Position numbers and translations under genes: made by a program
The notes under the pieces: model-generated
Told to the model about the DNA's origin: nothing
Seen by the model: the letters and a program-made list of their open reading frames with translations, nothing else
Databases searched by the model: none
Shown here: one piece after another, positions 36,874-49,764 of the stretch
How positions within the stretch are numbered: the first letter of the stretch is position 1
Layout of the letters: every line of letters begins with the position of its first letter
Assembly (NCBI GenBank): GCA_002633005.1
Contig: NMRA01000215.1
Location: 198,690 to 262,689, forward strand
Direction: 5' to 3'
From: Phoronis australis
Taxonomy: Eukaryota > Phoronida > Phoronidae
Length of the DNA: 64,000 nt

Positions 36874-38347
36874 TTGCTAAACGAAACGAAACTGTTGAAA
36901 ATAACCCCTGCCGACATATTCTCAACTGAGGCTGACATGTTTTCAACTACAGGAATGGACCAATATTTAATGTTGAAAAGTGACTGGGGGTCATTTTTTC
37001 AACATTTAAAAAGTAGCAAAGTTTTATGTTACACCCGCAGTGAAATTTTATGTTACACCCGCAGTGTAACCATGGAAAACAGGAAGTATTTACTTGCCTT
37101 AACTCACCACTAGGTAGTTTGTAATGGGTTGCAAACTGAAATTGAATTAAAATAGTCCACACTCACTGTTGAGTGAAACGGGATGCTCCAAGGTCATTAT
37201 CATCTTTCTGAATAAGTACTCATTGGAACTTTAAGAAAAATCTAATACTTCATTTGGTTTGTGCTGTTTCACTGATGTAGAGAGGTTCTTCATCAGTATT
37301 TGATTCTTTGTATTGAGGTCAAGGCAGCCTGTAGGATTTTGGTGTTTATTGTATATTCAGACATCCAGTTAATTAAACACTATAAAAGTCTGTGACCACT
37401 TTGAAATAAAATCAACCATGTGCATGGATAGAGTGAAACCATTTCTGTGTCACGGAATGTATGTTATGTCAGCCTCGCTTGAATATGATCACGAACACGA
37501 TCTTAACTTTGCGCTACTTCTTTTTTGTTAAAATCTTACAAATTGCGACCTGCAAGGAAATTGAAATACTTTTGTTTAAATGAGTTAATCTAACTTAAGG
37601 TTTGTAGTCAGCCACCCAATTCAATATGTGGTGCAATGGGAAGCTTGAAACAGACAACGATTTTCAACTTCAACATCTAAGAAGAATTTCAGCAACCAAA
37701 TGACAATAGACTTAGTTCCAACTTGTTACATTCATCATACCTCCGACAAACACCTCTTGAACAAAAATACACCTGCTTTTGTTTAAATATAAAGCCGGAT
37801 CTCATAAGCACTGTCGGTATAGTGTTGGTCACTTTATAAGAAAACCTGCTGGGTATGACAGTCATCAAAAGTTGGCTTTTAGTCAGTGAGCGTGTGTCAA
37901 TGAAGTGCTTTTGATGAACTAACATCTGTATGCATTGTCCAAACTACTTGAAGTGTTATAACACAGATATACTGTGATCAATATCTGGACACACCCTTAG
38001 GAGTAATCCTCTTACAGGTGGTTCCACTCCTTGTGCTTCAGGCTTTGCCCTGATATCAAAGTTGTGATTTCTGTGACATTGCCAATAATCTCCCTTTGTT
38101 TGAAAAGTTTCACCTTTCTCCATCATGTGATTGACATTACAAAGTAGGTTTTCTTATACAGCACTTTTGTTCTGATTAGCGAAACAAAACAACCCACTGC
38201 GTTCAAGCCCCGGAGGCGTTACTCACTATTTATGAGGGTGTGCAGCTGGAAAATTATTTAATTCTGACCCACTTAGAAAGGGGGCTGGAAAATAGTGACC
38301 CATTTGTAGGATGTTGCTATGAAATAGTCACACTTACATAGGCTTTA

Positions 38348-38511
38348 CAGTGGCGGATTTAGAGAGGGGGCCAAATTGCCCCAGGCCCCCTTAACTCATT
38401 CTCCCAGATTCCATTTGGCAGTTCGGGGGTGCGAATGTCTGATGAACAAAATCCTGGCTACTGAGTACTCTGCCCTGGCCCTCCCAAACTCAAAATCCTG
38501 GATCTGCCCTT
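38348..38511. mobile_element. hAT-like MITE, 164 bp
   Basis: The left end CAGTGGCGGATTTAGAGAG pairs with the right end AATCCTGGATCTGCCCTT. GCTTTA flanks both sides (38342-38347, 38512-38517), part of a likely 8-bp duplication. It has the same end type as the element at 16637, with G/C runs just inside. Confidence 0.65.
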
Positions 38512-39239
38512 GCTTTAGTCCTAGAAACACCACCTATTGCAGAGCTTAATCCCATGAATGTAATTACACTTTTGTACTCATTTTTAGAATCTCAATTTTT
38601 AATCCATTTGCCCACGTGAAAGTTAAGCAGTACAAAAAGGTATCGTCTTGTCAAAAGTATAGATAACTTTGTATCTGTTGTTGAGTTAGAAAAGAACCTT
38701 TTGTACAGTTTTGAAATCCAAACGGAAACCCTTTTTAAGGTTATTCTGTTTGAAAAAGGCATCCCTTTATGGGGAAAGTCCTCGTCACAAACTCACCCTT
38801 CTGAGTGGTTCGACCTGTATAACTCCTCTATGAGAGGACCTCCCCAGGATTCAGGCCACCCACACTTCTTCCTGGAGGGATCTCTTTTAGCATAGTATTG
38901 ATGACAGTTTGTTTTGGTTGCTTGCTCACTTCCAGTTAGATTCTTCATGGAAATAGGATCAGTTTGTTATGGTGGCCTGTCATGTTATTGAACCTATTGT
39001 GTTCATGCCTTGCTTATAGTGTTTTTATGGCCAAGGATGTTTCCCTGAAACTTTGATACCAAGAATACTAGTGGACTGTAACCATGTATCAGCAAGTACC
39101 TACATTGAGTCAAATATCTACACAAGTATAGAATTTAACTTGGTAGAGGTATACACTTTCTGAAATTGGAAACCTTGTAGAATTTGATTTTTTACTTTGT
39201 ACCATTCAGTCTGTCAGAGATTGGGTCACATGACCATGT

Positions 39240-39560
39240 CAGTTAAGAAGAATAGTTTGAAAAGGTACCATACATTCCTAGCAAAACAAAGGTTTCTTGT
39301 TTTGTAAAGTGTCTGACAACTTTTAGTTGAGTGGTACTGAAAAGTTTTAAAAGTCGATAATCAAAAACATGATGGCATTTCTTTTGATATAAATGAACAA
39401 AACAAAATCTATGAAAAACACCAATAGTTTTATAGAGAATAGTGCATAAAGCATTGTACCTCAAATTTTCATTTGAATCCAATCAGCCATTTCTGAAAAT
39501 ATTATGTTCAGTCAAATTTGGACACTGTTCTAGAGTTACACAGATTTCATTATTAAAGAA
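39240..39560 (-). repeat. Dispersed repeat family A, copy 3 (reverse)
   Basis: Read on the minus strand it gives TCAGAAATGGCTGATTGGAT, TGCTTTATGCACTATTC and CTATAAAAC blocks as in the other A copies. A 79-codon frame here belongs to the repeat. Confidence 0.65.
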
Positions 39561-40564
39561 ACGATGAAACTTCTGGCAGATCGTGACTGAAGTTGCTTCT
39601 TGTCTCCAACATCAAGTCAATTAAAAGGTGCACATTTTATGCACTGCAAATTTAAATGCAATGTTTGAAATTTTTGTTTTCTCTTCACTGGAAATTTCTT
39701 AAATTTTTGTTGGTTACCCTTGCGTTCCCATGACACAAACCAAATGAGATGACCTGATATTTTAGTTTATTTTTCCTCATAAATTGCCATCTAACTTCTC
39801 TTGCAAATGTTGTGTTACGACCTCTTCCATGAGTTTATTTATTTTGTTGTAGTAACCTGGTATTTCAATGGCATTTCCCACGGTTGTCATCTTTAAGTCA
39901 CTGTCATGGCTATAGTTAAAGATTCTGAAGCAATCCATTCAACTGTTGGTGTTGGCAGCCTATCAGCTCTGTTATTCACCTTAAGGTCATAAATAAAAAT
40001 GTCTTTGACAAGTTATGTCTTAGTCCGCCTTGCTCTTTTTGCCCTTTAATTACCCTACTCGGGAAGCCAGGTCCCCCATTTAGTCAAAGGCGTAGGTCGG
40101 GTCATAACTAAGACACTCCCAGGCATTACATGTGCACAGCTTTAACAATACTCTTTCCTATACAGTCAACAATTTAGAACTCAGGATGAGTTTTGTTACT
40201 TGAAAGATATGACGAAAATATAAACATTTCATTACTTCCATCTCTCTTTGTGTTTGCCTTATTTTGCTGCTAATTTAAAAAAATAAAAAGTGGGCGGGGT
40301 TTCTTCGGAAACCTAATTACATATGACACCTATTAAGCGAGTACCCATAATGCATGAGTCAACTGTCACTCAGTAGCGTAGCCATTTTAGGTGATGGTAC
40401 ACCATCAAAAATGAAAATTAAACTACCGTATATAATTCATATTTAAATCAGTATTTGGAGCCGCTGCAGTGAGTAGGCATTATATGAGTTCAATGAACTA
40501 AGTTGCGTTAAAATTCGTTGTATGAATTTCTAAACTGAAATGAAATGTAAAAAGTATTTTTAAT

Positions 40565-41090
40565 GCCCCATGCAGGGCCACTTTTGAAAACCATTTTATG
40601 GTTCATGTTTTGGGGTGGAACCATTTGTTTTGATTCTCTAATGCAACAAGCTAGTGTTCCTACCCTAAAAATTGTCCAGTTTGGGACACTGAAAAAATCA
40701 TTTTTTGCTCAAGGTCGGAGCTTTTACCACATTTTAGAAATGGGAAATATTGGGGATCCTCAATTCAAGAATTAGAAGTAAAAAGTATTACCAATTTCGA
40801 GTTTTGTTGTGTCCCAGCTATTTTTAACAATGTTTTTTCAGTAACTTTGTTGATAACAAGTTAGTATCCCATGTTTGAAGATTATGTTGAACACCAAAAC
40901 AGCCCATATCCTAATTTTCAAAATCCTTTTGGCTTGAGTTTCACAGTCCCAAATTTAAAATGTTGTCCCAAACTGGAGCATTGTTACTGTAATTATGCAT
41001 GGCAACCCTATGGACTGAGCAGAGTTCATTGATTGCTTCAACACCAGGATTCAATGATGCTAACTTATACTGGCTTGACCTTATTAGTGC
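40565..41090 (+). repeat. Dispersed repeat family G, copy split by a MITE
   Basis: TTTGAAAACCATTTTATGGT, ATGTTTTGGGGTGGAACC and, after the MITE at 40663-40989, GTTCATTGATTGCTTCA align in order with 45275-45480, which lacks the MITE. Confidence 0.7.
40663..40989 (+). mobile_element. TA-flanked MITE, family B copy 5 (with empty-site paralogue)
   Basis: CCCTAAAAATTGTCCAGTTT at the left and CAAACTGGAGCATTGTTACTG at the right, with TA at 40661-40662 and 40990-40991. The related family G copy at 45275 is continuous across the equivalent point. Confidence 0.75.
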
Positions 41091-41099
41091 TGTGACTTC

Positions 41100-41590
41100 A
41101 AGGTTATGTAGGAGCTTAAAAATGACTTAATTTGGCCAATTTCGGAACATCATATGAAATTTTAAGATGCTATGCTTTATATGCCATTCTCCAATACACT
41201 GGAATTGTTTTGAAATGTTCAAAGGGCTATCTAAACTGGACATTTTGATTTTCATGCAAAAATCAAAAGTTGAATAAAACGAAAACAAAAAGATAATTTA
41301 GAAACCAGTAACATCTTTTTTGAGATTACATCTTTAACATTTATATCAAAATCAAATGAAATTTGTTCATTCTATTGATACTGTTGTTTTGCTATCAGTG
41401 TTTTGTTCTTTTTTGCTAAATTTTACCAAAAAGTCATGGTCACGTGACCCAATTAACGACAGAGTGTAAAAAAACAAAAAAATGACTCTACAGGATTTTC
41501 ACTTTATGAAAAAATATATTTTAATTGAGTTAAAATTTGCAGTTCTGTAGATGTTTGGCTAAACACACAAACTTGTCAAATAATAATATT
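41100..41590 (+). repeat. Dispersed repeat family A, copy 4
   Basis: GGAACATCATATGAAATTTT, AAAAATCAAAAGTTGAATAA, TTTTGCTATCAGTGTTTTG and TTGAGTTAAAATTTGCAG follow the order seen in the copies at 3180 and 7862. Confidence 0.72.
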
Positions 41591-41786
41591 AAGAAGCTAA
41601 CAGTAAAGGGCAATTGTATGAGGTTATTATTGATATTATCATTATGCTAATGAGGAGGTACATGGATCCCAACAATGTCGTGTCTGGTGCTGATATAACT
41701 CCGACACTCACATCGGGGGTTTAACAGTATAAGCATGATAAAATACATGCAGAAGCATTCTATGAAATTCTGACATATTTGCATAA

Positions 41787-41847
41787 AACATTGTTCATAA
41801 TGTTGGGGTCTGTTGTACATTGTTCATAATGTTGGGGTCTGTTGTAT
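41787..41847 (+). repeat. 30-bp direct repeat, 2 units
   Basis: ATTGTTCATAATGTTGGGGT with CTGTTGTA occurs twice in a row. Confidence 0.85.
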
Positions 41848-42205
41848 CAATATTTACTGCCACTCCCATTCATTCCAAAAAATTACAAAACACTCTCATT
41901 AAAAGTTAATTTCAAAAGAATTTTTTTTGAAAATTTGGTTCACAATAATTACATGAAATGTGTTTTGGAAACATGTAATATGAGACTTGAATTTCATGTC
42001 ATATTGTTTATTTCAGTAGCCCCCCCCCCCCCCAGCACACTAACTCCCTCATTTGTGGAGGTTGGAGATAACAAAATGCACCCTATATGATTGACCTAGG
42101 GCTTTAAAGTGGAATTTGGGACAAGCCTATTAGGCAACTGCTTTTGACATGCACCCATGTGTACATATGTGGGTGGATATATGTACACATTTAAATATAG
42201 ATATA

Positions 42206-42457
42206 GAATTGATTAAACACACAACACTTTTCATTAGTTACACTCTTTATTCCGTTTCGGAATAAAACTCTACACTCAATGGAACATTGATGAAGTAACT
42301 GACCCAAGAGACATGAAATATCATGTACACTTTAATCATGTCTCTTGGTCAGTTACTTCATCAATGTTCCGTTGAGTGTAGAATTTTATTCGGAACATGT
42401 GAACAAAACGGAATAAAGACTGTCAATATTGAAAAGTGTCGTGTGTTGAATCAATTC
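42206..42457. mobile_element. 252-bp foldback element
   Basis: It opens GAATTGATTAAACACACAAC and closes with the inverse GTGTTGAATCAATTC. Arms of about 110-120 bp pair almost throughout (GGAATAAAACTCTACACTCA opposite TGAGTGTAGAATTTTATTCG; CAAGAGACATGA opposite TCATGTCTCTTG), leaving a loop of about 15 nt near 42319-42333. It is non-coding and typical of a foldback or MITE. A TG microsatellite follows at 42521. Confidence 0.88.
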
Positions 42458-42520
42458 TGCATATTGGAAAACTTGCTTCTGAAGTACAGCCATATAGATA
42501 TAGCTATAGATATACGTTTG

Positions 42521-42580
42521 TATGTGTGTGTGTGTGCGTGTGTGTGTGTGTATGTGCGCGCACGCATGTGTGTGTGTCAT
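42521..42580 (+). repeat. (TG)n microsatellite
   Basis: TG run with CG interruptions (TGCGCGCACGCATG) about 60 bp long. It opens Cys/Val and Thr/His frames that are not genes. Confidence 0.93.
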
Positions 42581-42589
42581 TGTGGTAAC

Positions 42590-43890
42590 ATTGCTGCCTT
42601 GGTGTCCAGTATTCTGGCAGTGATACTGTATCTCCTAAACTCCTTGCAGGATCTTCAGGAAATTTATCAGATATGTCCGTATGAAGCTTGCGATAGACGA
42701 CAACATCATCCTTGCGTATCTTATTGCTATTGTGAGCCATAGTGACAGTTTTGGTTTTTTTATGTTTGCCTTTGTATCTACCTTGACGGATTTTTATGAA
42801 ATTTGTGATTAATGTCTACCGAGACAATACTTTCCTCATTAGGATCGATGCATTCTGACCCCCTGATGGCCTTTTCAACTATTTTTGAATATGCTTTTAG
42901 TGTCTGCCTCTGTCATCAAACCTCTTGGAATATCATGATGAAATTTGACAGATGTTTTCCTAATTAAGAAGACCATGGCTGTGATGCCTCCTAGTGGCAT
43001 TTGGTATGTATGATCCTACTCTGAAGAGCATGGATGATGTTTGGACCAGTCAGAGTGCAGAAGCACCCTAATAGCAATTTAGATTTTCTTTACTTGTGCC
43101 CCAGTATCTACTAAGTTTCTTTGTACATTCTCGTAAAATTTGGCAAATGAGTTTCTATGATAGAGAGTATGATACAATTACCCTGTTTCAGATGCCTGGA
43201 TTTGACCATTTCTGTCCCCCCATAGTGTTTAAGTTTGGCATCCTCTCTATCTGTCGAACTGTTTGAAGAATCATCATAAGAGTAGGCAAATGTGTCCCTC
43301 AATGTAGGACAGCATGGCTGACATCAACTTCTAAATGGATCCCATAGTGCTGTGGTGTGCCCTGGTGGCAATTTAATTTTTTTGTGTTGGCCTCAGTATC
43401 GACCAAATTGTTTTATCGATGTTTGTGAAGTTTGACACATTTGATCCTAATTCAGGAGAGCTCTGTTGTTAAGTTGTTTTTTACTGGTGGTGCCCAGTTA
43501 TGGCAATTTTGTTTTGGAGCCTTAACTTAAGTATCTACAAATTGAAATTGGGCATATGTATTTCTACTGAGGAAAGCACGGCTGGCCGGTATTGATTATT
43601 GGAGGGATCTGAGTATGGTGTTCCTTGTGGCAATTTGTGTTGTTTTTGTGTTTGCCTTAATATTTACCAAGTACTTTGAATGGATCTTCATGAAATTTGG
43701 CATAGTGAAAGCACTGCTGATGCTGAATTTTAGTGGATCTGAGAACTGTGGCACCCTCTCTATCGGCAAATTATCATTACATCTATTAAGTTCTTTGACT
43801 GTTCTTCCTGAAATTTTACCTTTCTGTTCCAAATAAGACAAACACAGCTGATGTTGATTTTGTGTGTATTTGACTGCCGTGGCAGTATTT
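42590..43890 (+). repeat. Degenerate tandem array with CCTAGTGGC-type core (array 2)
   Basis: Cores such as CCTCCTAGTGGCATTTGG (about 42985), GCCCTGGTGGCAATTT (about 43359), GCCCAGTTATGGCAATTT (about 43491) and TTCCTTGTGGCAATTT (about 43620) recur every 120-190 bp. Between them stand TGTTTGCCTTNGTATCTACC-like and TTCATGAAATTTGGC-like blocks. The opening TATCTCCTAAACTCCTTGCA matches array 1 at window start. Here the CTCF-like cores are more decayed. Confidence 0.75.
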
Positions 43891-45274
43891 GAAGAAAGTG
43901 CACCTTTTTATCGTTTCTGTTTGTGATGAACATGGTGGGTGCATATCAATAATCTCCATTGCTGATTTTGTTCTTGTGGAAAAATCAGAAAGTGGGAAAC
44001 TTGTCTTACAAATGTATGATAAAAATGGTTACATCGAATTTTATATTTTATTGGTGGTATCAGTTACCAAAAATAATTTTTGACCTTTCATAACTTAGTC
44101 CCAATCACATCATAACGTGGCATATTAAAAAGAGAGACATAACATTAAGTTGCCAGTAAATGCTAATATATCAAAGTAATTCATTTGGTGGTGCTATTTA
44201 TCTGTTGAACTGTGTTCAAATTCTACTACTAGTTTTAGGAACATATGGAAGTTGCAATTATTGTAAGATACAAAATTTCCCCACTCTAGAAATCTGCATT
44301 ATGTATCAACAAGTAACTTGCCTGGGGTGGAGACAGCTTGGTGTTCATGTCGAGTGCACATGTTATTGTTTTGAGGAGCTTTGGACGGTTAGTTGCAAAA
44401 ATCATGTTCAGGTGTCTTCGCAAAGAATAACAATTTCCAAATTCTAGAGCAGGCAGAATAATATTGACAAATTACCTCACCTCTTTCATGTTAGAATTAG
44501 TTGCACCAGATATGTTTGGACAAAAATTTATTGACCCTTTAGCAGAGATGATTTTGCTGTTTTCTGTTTTCTTTGAAATCACAATCTGTGTTGACTGACG
44601 AAGTTATAGCTTCCTGAACTATTTCTATGTGCCTGTGTTAACTTTAAGCTTAAAATATTAGCTGTGTACTGATGAGCTGGCTAGACAAGAGACAGCCAAC
44701 TAAATGCACCTTGCCTGGGGAAAACCTGTCCTGCCATTATTGTTTTATGAAGCATTTACTGAAGATTTCTGAATGCTGCCCAGTGTCAGGGACTTCCTGA
44801 TTGTGATCACAATTTAGTCATGAATGAGTGTGGTTGAAAAGTGTGTGGTGGTGCTTGTTGTGAAATATGAGAAACCTTAAGTTTATTCAGATAAAGCAGC
44901 ATAACACATGCCAGTTTGAACTGGTATTAGAGTTGGTGATGGTATTATGAGTAGTGTATTTTCAAGCTCAGAGTTTCAAGGAAGGTTATTTAGCACTTGT
45001 GAAGTTGACGCTAGAATAAATTTGCTCCCTAAGCCCCCAGTTTTCGCAACATCCGTCAATGGTTACCAACCTCATCCCTCTCTGGTCTTCAGTCATCAAC
45101 TTTTGCTGCTGAAGGTTAGCCCAACAAATTATCTATTTCACCTGTGATTTAACCTCTTCCTTGTAAATCCGTTGGTATTGTGTCTATCCTCCTAAGTTTT
45201 GCTCCTGTCTTCTGAAGCTAATTAAGAGACATGCTGTCAATTTTGTAACATTATCACATTGAGGAGTTACAGCT

Positions 45275-45720
45275 TGGTATAGTGCCATCTTTGAAAACCA
45301 TTGTTTTGGTCCATGTTTTGGGGTGAAACTCTTTGTTTTGGTTCTTTAATACAAAAACTCATAACTCATGCAATTTAATGCGTAGACTGTTCATTGATAG
45401 CTTCAGAACAACAAGATTCTCTGCTGCTAAGTTTGATTTATTTCAATTTGTAGCACGACCTAACTTCATGGGACTTTAATTGATATTGATAACACAATCA
45501 AGATTATTTGAAAAATCCAGTTTTAACAATTGGAATATGAAACATTTCCTAAATAGTATGTATGATCAACACGGTCATGTTTTTAGAAAAATGTTTTTGT
45601 AGTGATTTTAATTTTCAGAAAAAGTCTTAAAAAGCTTACAAGCCTGCCTTCCATCACAAAAGCCAACTTTTAATTTAAAGCATTTGGCATGAAATTGGTC
45701 TCAAGTTCTTCCTGAGTGAA
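45275..45720 (+). repeat. Dispersed repeat family G, uninterrupted copy
   Basis: Matches 40565-41090 without the family B MITE, and its 3' part matches 21830-21990. Confidence 0.65.
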
Positions 45721-45797
45721 ATTAGAGTTGATGTCAGGGCTTCAACTGACAGTTCATAGTAGCTCTACAAGTGGCCTTGTTGAACAGATCACCTCAA

Positions 45798-46175
45798 GGA
45801 ATAAATACACAAAACATACCGAGTGGAGTAGATGAAGTAATATCCCCATGAGACATTTTGAAGTAATATCCCATGAGACATTATTCCGCATATCGACAGA
45901 GACAGAATTTTCTTTCATTATGAAGTGTCATATCATTAACAGTTTTGTTCCAGATGTTACGTTTGGGACCTGATTGCGTGCTTAGTGTTACTTATACTGC
46001 TGCAATTGTATTACTTTAAATTATATTTGGAAAGTTTGATGATCGAACTGGCTAACAACGTCAAGTCAACATTGGCCTACTTTTTGAACTTCCCATGTCA
46101 GAGAGGGCACTGTTGAAGTAGTGCGGGAGGTGAATACTAAAAACGATATCACATGGCCGTATTGCACTCGACTGA
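45798..46175 (+). repeat. Left terminal inverted repeat
   Basis: Pairs with 49765-50372. It contains a short direct duplication, GAAGTAATATCCCATGAGAC and a near copy. This arm keeps only one half of the palindrome seen at the other end. Confidence 0.75.
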
Positions 46176-46179
46176 TTCA

Positions 46180-49100
46180 TCGTGTATGGGATAACAAAGT
46201 GTTAGCTAAGAAATCACTTCTCTTCTGAAAAAGGAAGAAGTTGAACCCAATTTAGTAGTAGTGAGTGGACTAAATCAAGAGTTTGCTTTTACAGGTATTA
46301 AAATATCTACAGGCTTTCCCGTCAACTTAAAATATTGGGGCATTTTTGTTTTGAAGTCATCTGCAAAGCTCTTTGGCTGTATACCAGGCCAATTATACCA
46401 GATTTCACTCAAGTCTTGCATGTATGCCTGTCAGGTTCAAAGGAAGGTTACAAATTCATTTTCATTTTCGTTTTAGTTCAGCTTTGGAAAGTTATTTGTG
46501 TCTCATAAATTAAAGATTTTATTTTATAAGATATGCTTCTGCTTGGCTTTGATGTGTCTTTATTTTCTTCATAAAAGGTACCCATTCTAAACACATTTTC
46601 TGTTTGCACTTCGTCCTGTATTGAACCATTCTTCGAAAATAAAATAGCTTTTACTGAGTTAAAGGAGAAAGCACCAGTTTTTGATGTTGTGTATAGTGTT
46701 GCAGGTCCCTGGTTACCTTAAATACCTTAATGGGCAGACAGTATTTCTGCGTTACTTACTATTGCCCTGGCATGTATTTACTAATAAAACAAATAAAACA
46801 ACAATAGAGAGTGAACTAAACAGTGTAGTATGGAGCCCCTATCACTGGTATTTGCTCAATGGAAGTGAATGCAGGCTCTTCGTCAAGCCATTAACATTCT
46901 GTCTTGTACCTTGGACAATAAATGCGCATTAAGAGGAAAGGATTTAAGGTGGAAAATGTTTACAAGATAACCAAGTATCTGCATTTTCATTAAACGTTAC
47001 GCACCCATGCTTTGGAATGAGTATCTCGACTGCCTGATCGGTCAATCGGGGTACAGCAGTGTTGTTATCAGCTTGACAGAGGCAAACCAATGTTTACATT
47101 GTCCAGCTCTCTTATTGTCTTCTTACATCTGATAAGCTCACGTAATCCAGCGATTATGTTGCGAACAGCGCGCCTGACGCTAACCGATATTTAAAAATAC
47201 TATTTGCAAACAACTTTGAACAAATGTCGTGAAGCAGATGTGTTTTGCAAGATATACCTTCACCTTAAAACTTCGAATGGGGAAAAACGGTTGACTTTCA
47301 GAGAAATTAGGCTTATTACTTTCACCTGTTGACTGTAAGCTCTGACCAGCTTAACTACAGCATTGCTTACCAACACAAAAGGCTTGCTTGACAAGTTTAA
47401 TCGAGCGTTATTCTAAATTAGACCATGATAGTGGAAATTTCTTGATTTTTACACTCTAGGAGAAGGGAACGTAACATCAAAAACGGTTGACCTCCGTTTT
47501 ACGATCTGATGGCTACATTCTCAGTAGTGAACATTCTCAGAAAATTCCTTCTTGGAGTTGTTTTGAGATATTTCGCATTGATTCCTTGTCAAACAAGAAA
47601 TCACTTGAGAAAGTACTTATGCTGCTACTCTAAACATACATGAGCTTTGGAGTGGATTGATTTGAAGAGGATCTGTCCAGAGCTTTCCTCAGATCCGGAA
47701 TTCAAATTCAATGGAAGATTATGTATGTTTAGCATCTAACAGACTTTATCATCACCCCATGAGTGTCACCTAGATCATGAAATTGATCTTAACTTGTACC
47801 TAACTTGAATTAAGAGTTGATACCTAGGATTGGGAATAAGTGACATGTCATTATTGCTACTGAACCTGCGCAACTGAGGGGTTGGGGTTTATTATGTAAG
47901 TTTTGCCATAGGCAGGTAGCATGGTCTTGGGCTATAATGAATTGTCATTTATATCCAAGCCCAGAGACACGACTTGAAATTTGAGTACAAGAAACAAGTT
48001 CTAGTTTTATAGTTCAGTAAGGGTCTAAGTGAAGTTTGAGGTAACACAGGTTCATAGTAGCTATAGTTGGCACTTATAGTAACTTGGGTAAATCCCATTG
48101 AAATTTCTGCCTCTCACCAGCTCTTGTGTTGTGATCTTATGGCTTGCCTTGGACCTTGGTGCAAAACTCACTATTGCTACCTTAAAAACCTGGCACCTAT
48201 GGCTGTGGTTATTGCATTTTTTAATGTTCCCAATGAATACATTCTTTTGGCTATAAGGTCATGATTTTACCTTAAGTTTTACAGACACACGGAAGCTAAT
48301 CTTGACTATCCATTTTGCAAGTTATGAAAGCCAGGTTTTTTTGACACGAACCAATGACATCATATCTAATGCTTGAGTGTATGGGGGTCTTTACTTTAAA
48401 AGGATACTAAAGCCTGTTGTGGTTATTTCTACCAATCCTCATTTTGCCACCGTAATATAGCAACATTGGCATCCATGATAAGAGTAGGCTTCCACGAAAA
48501 AATTATACCTTCTTTGTCATAGATAGGATATCTTGGTACATGGTCTTTCCCTACAATTGTCCCGTAAGTTGCCTAAAGCATATGTCACGCCTTCCCCTTG
48601 AGCAGACTTTGTTCTAAGGAATTTTCAAATTTTGCTAGAAATATTTGAGGGTTGTCAATGGTTACTGAACATTATTTTGTTTCAGAGGACTTACCAAAAC
48701 CGGGTATGGTATCCTTTTAACTTTCTCGTGATTTGGTTTGATCAGGTCATTTCCTCCGTATTCCCATCCAAGAACTCTAATTATATACCTGGAGGCAAGA
48801 CATGATTCACCAAGCAATTGTGGATAGAAATCGTCATTTGTGGAAAGGAAACCGTGAATTGTGTCTCTGAAAGCAACTTCCTAACCTCACCAACCAACCA
48901 CTTAAGTGGCCGTTACTTTCCTAGGGGATGCTTGTAAGATCACCACCATATTTGTGAAACATTCGCCTTTCATTCACATGTGATTTTGCTTGGTCTTCCA
49001 TGATCTTGTTTTTTTCATGTAATGCACCCATGACTACCCACCCACTCAAAATGTGTGTCAAGTCTTTCAATAGGGTGATTGATAATGATTTCTTGCTCTA

Positions 49101-49760
49101 CAGAGATCAGTCTGAGTGGCGACAAGTAGGAAAGAATGTGGAAAAGCCATCAAAAATTGACGTGGTTGACCAACCATTCCATATCAGGTTGCTTCATATC
49201 AATTACAGGTGATCTCTCAATTACTTTGATAGTAGGCACCAATCCAATCGTTTTGAACAATAGAGAAAATTTTGAGCCCAGTTTGTTTGGTAATCAACTG
49301 ATTTCATGATAACACATTTTCTTTGTTAGGCCATAAATAGAAAGGAAATGCTCCTTTGTAAGTAGTAGACAGTTTTCTATAATTGTTTCTTATTGCCTCA
49401 AAAATGAGAAATGAAATTGAATTCAAGAAAAGTGGAAATAAAACAATAAAATGAATATGTTTCCAAAAGTACCTATTTAGCACACAGTTTGGCACACAAA
49501 TGAAAATTTGTTTCGCATTGTTTTCACCCACGCTATTAATGACGTCATATGAAGGTCAAAAGGTATAGTTTAACTTGCGACATCCATGCGTCCATGAGAC
49601 ATTGACATAGTTTTCCTATAACAATACAGGTCATATGGATGTTGTACCTTGGTCGCACATCAGCTGGTTACCCGATAAATGCTTGCTATTGTCTTTATTA
49701 TTACAAAAAACAAAATGAACAACAGATACGCCAATTTGTCCCATAGGTGTTGAATCTGTC
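46180..49760. other. Interior of the 4.6-kb element
   Basis: No recognised coding. One exon-like stretch (49104-49211, acceptor CTCTACAG, open frame beginning RDQSEWRQVG) has no identifiable homology. Confidence 0.4.
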
Positions 49761-49764
49761 AAGG

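Noticed and set aside
42323-42742. 139-codon frame
   Set aside because: It is composed of one arm of the foldback, a TG repeat and the start of array 2.
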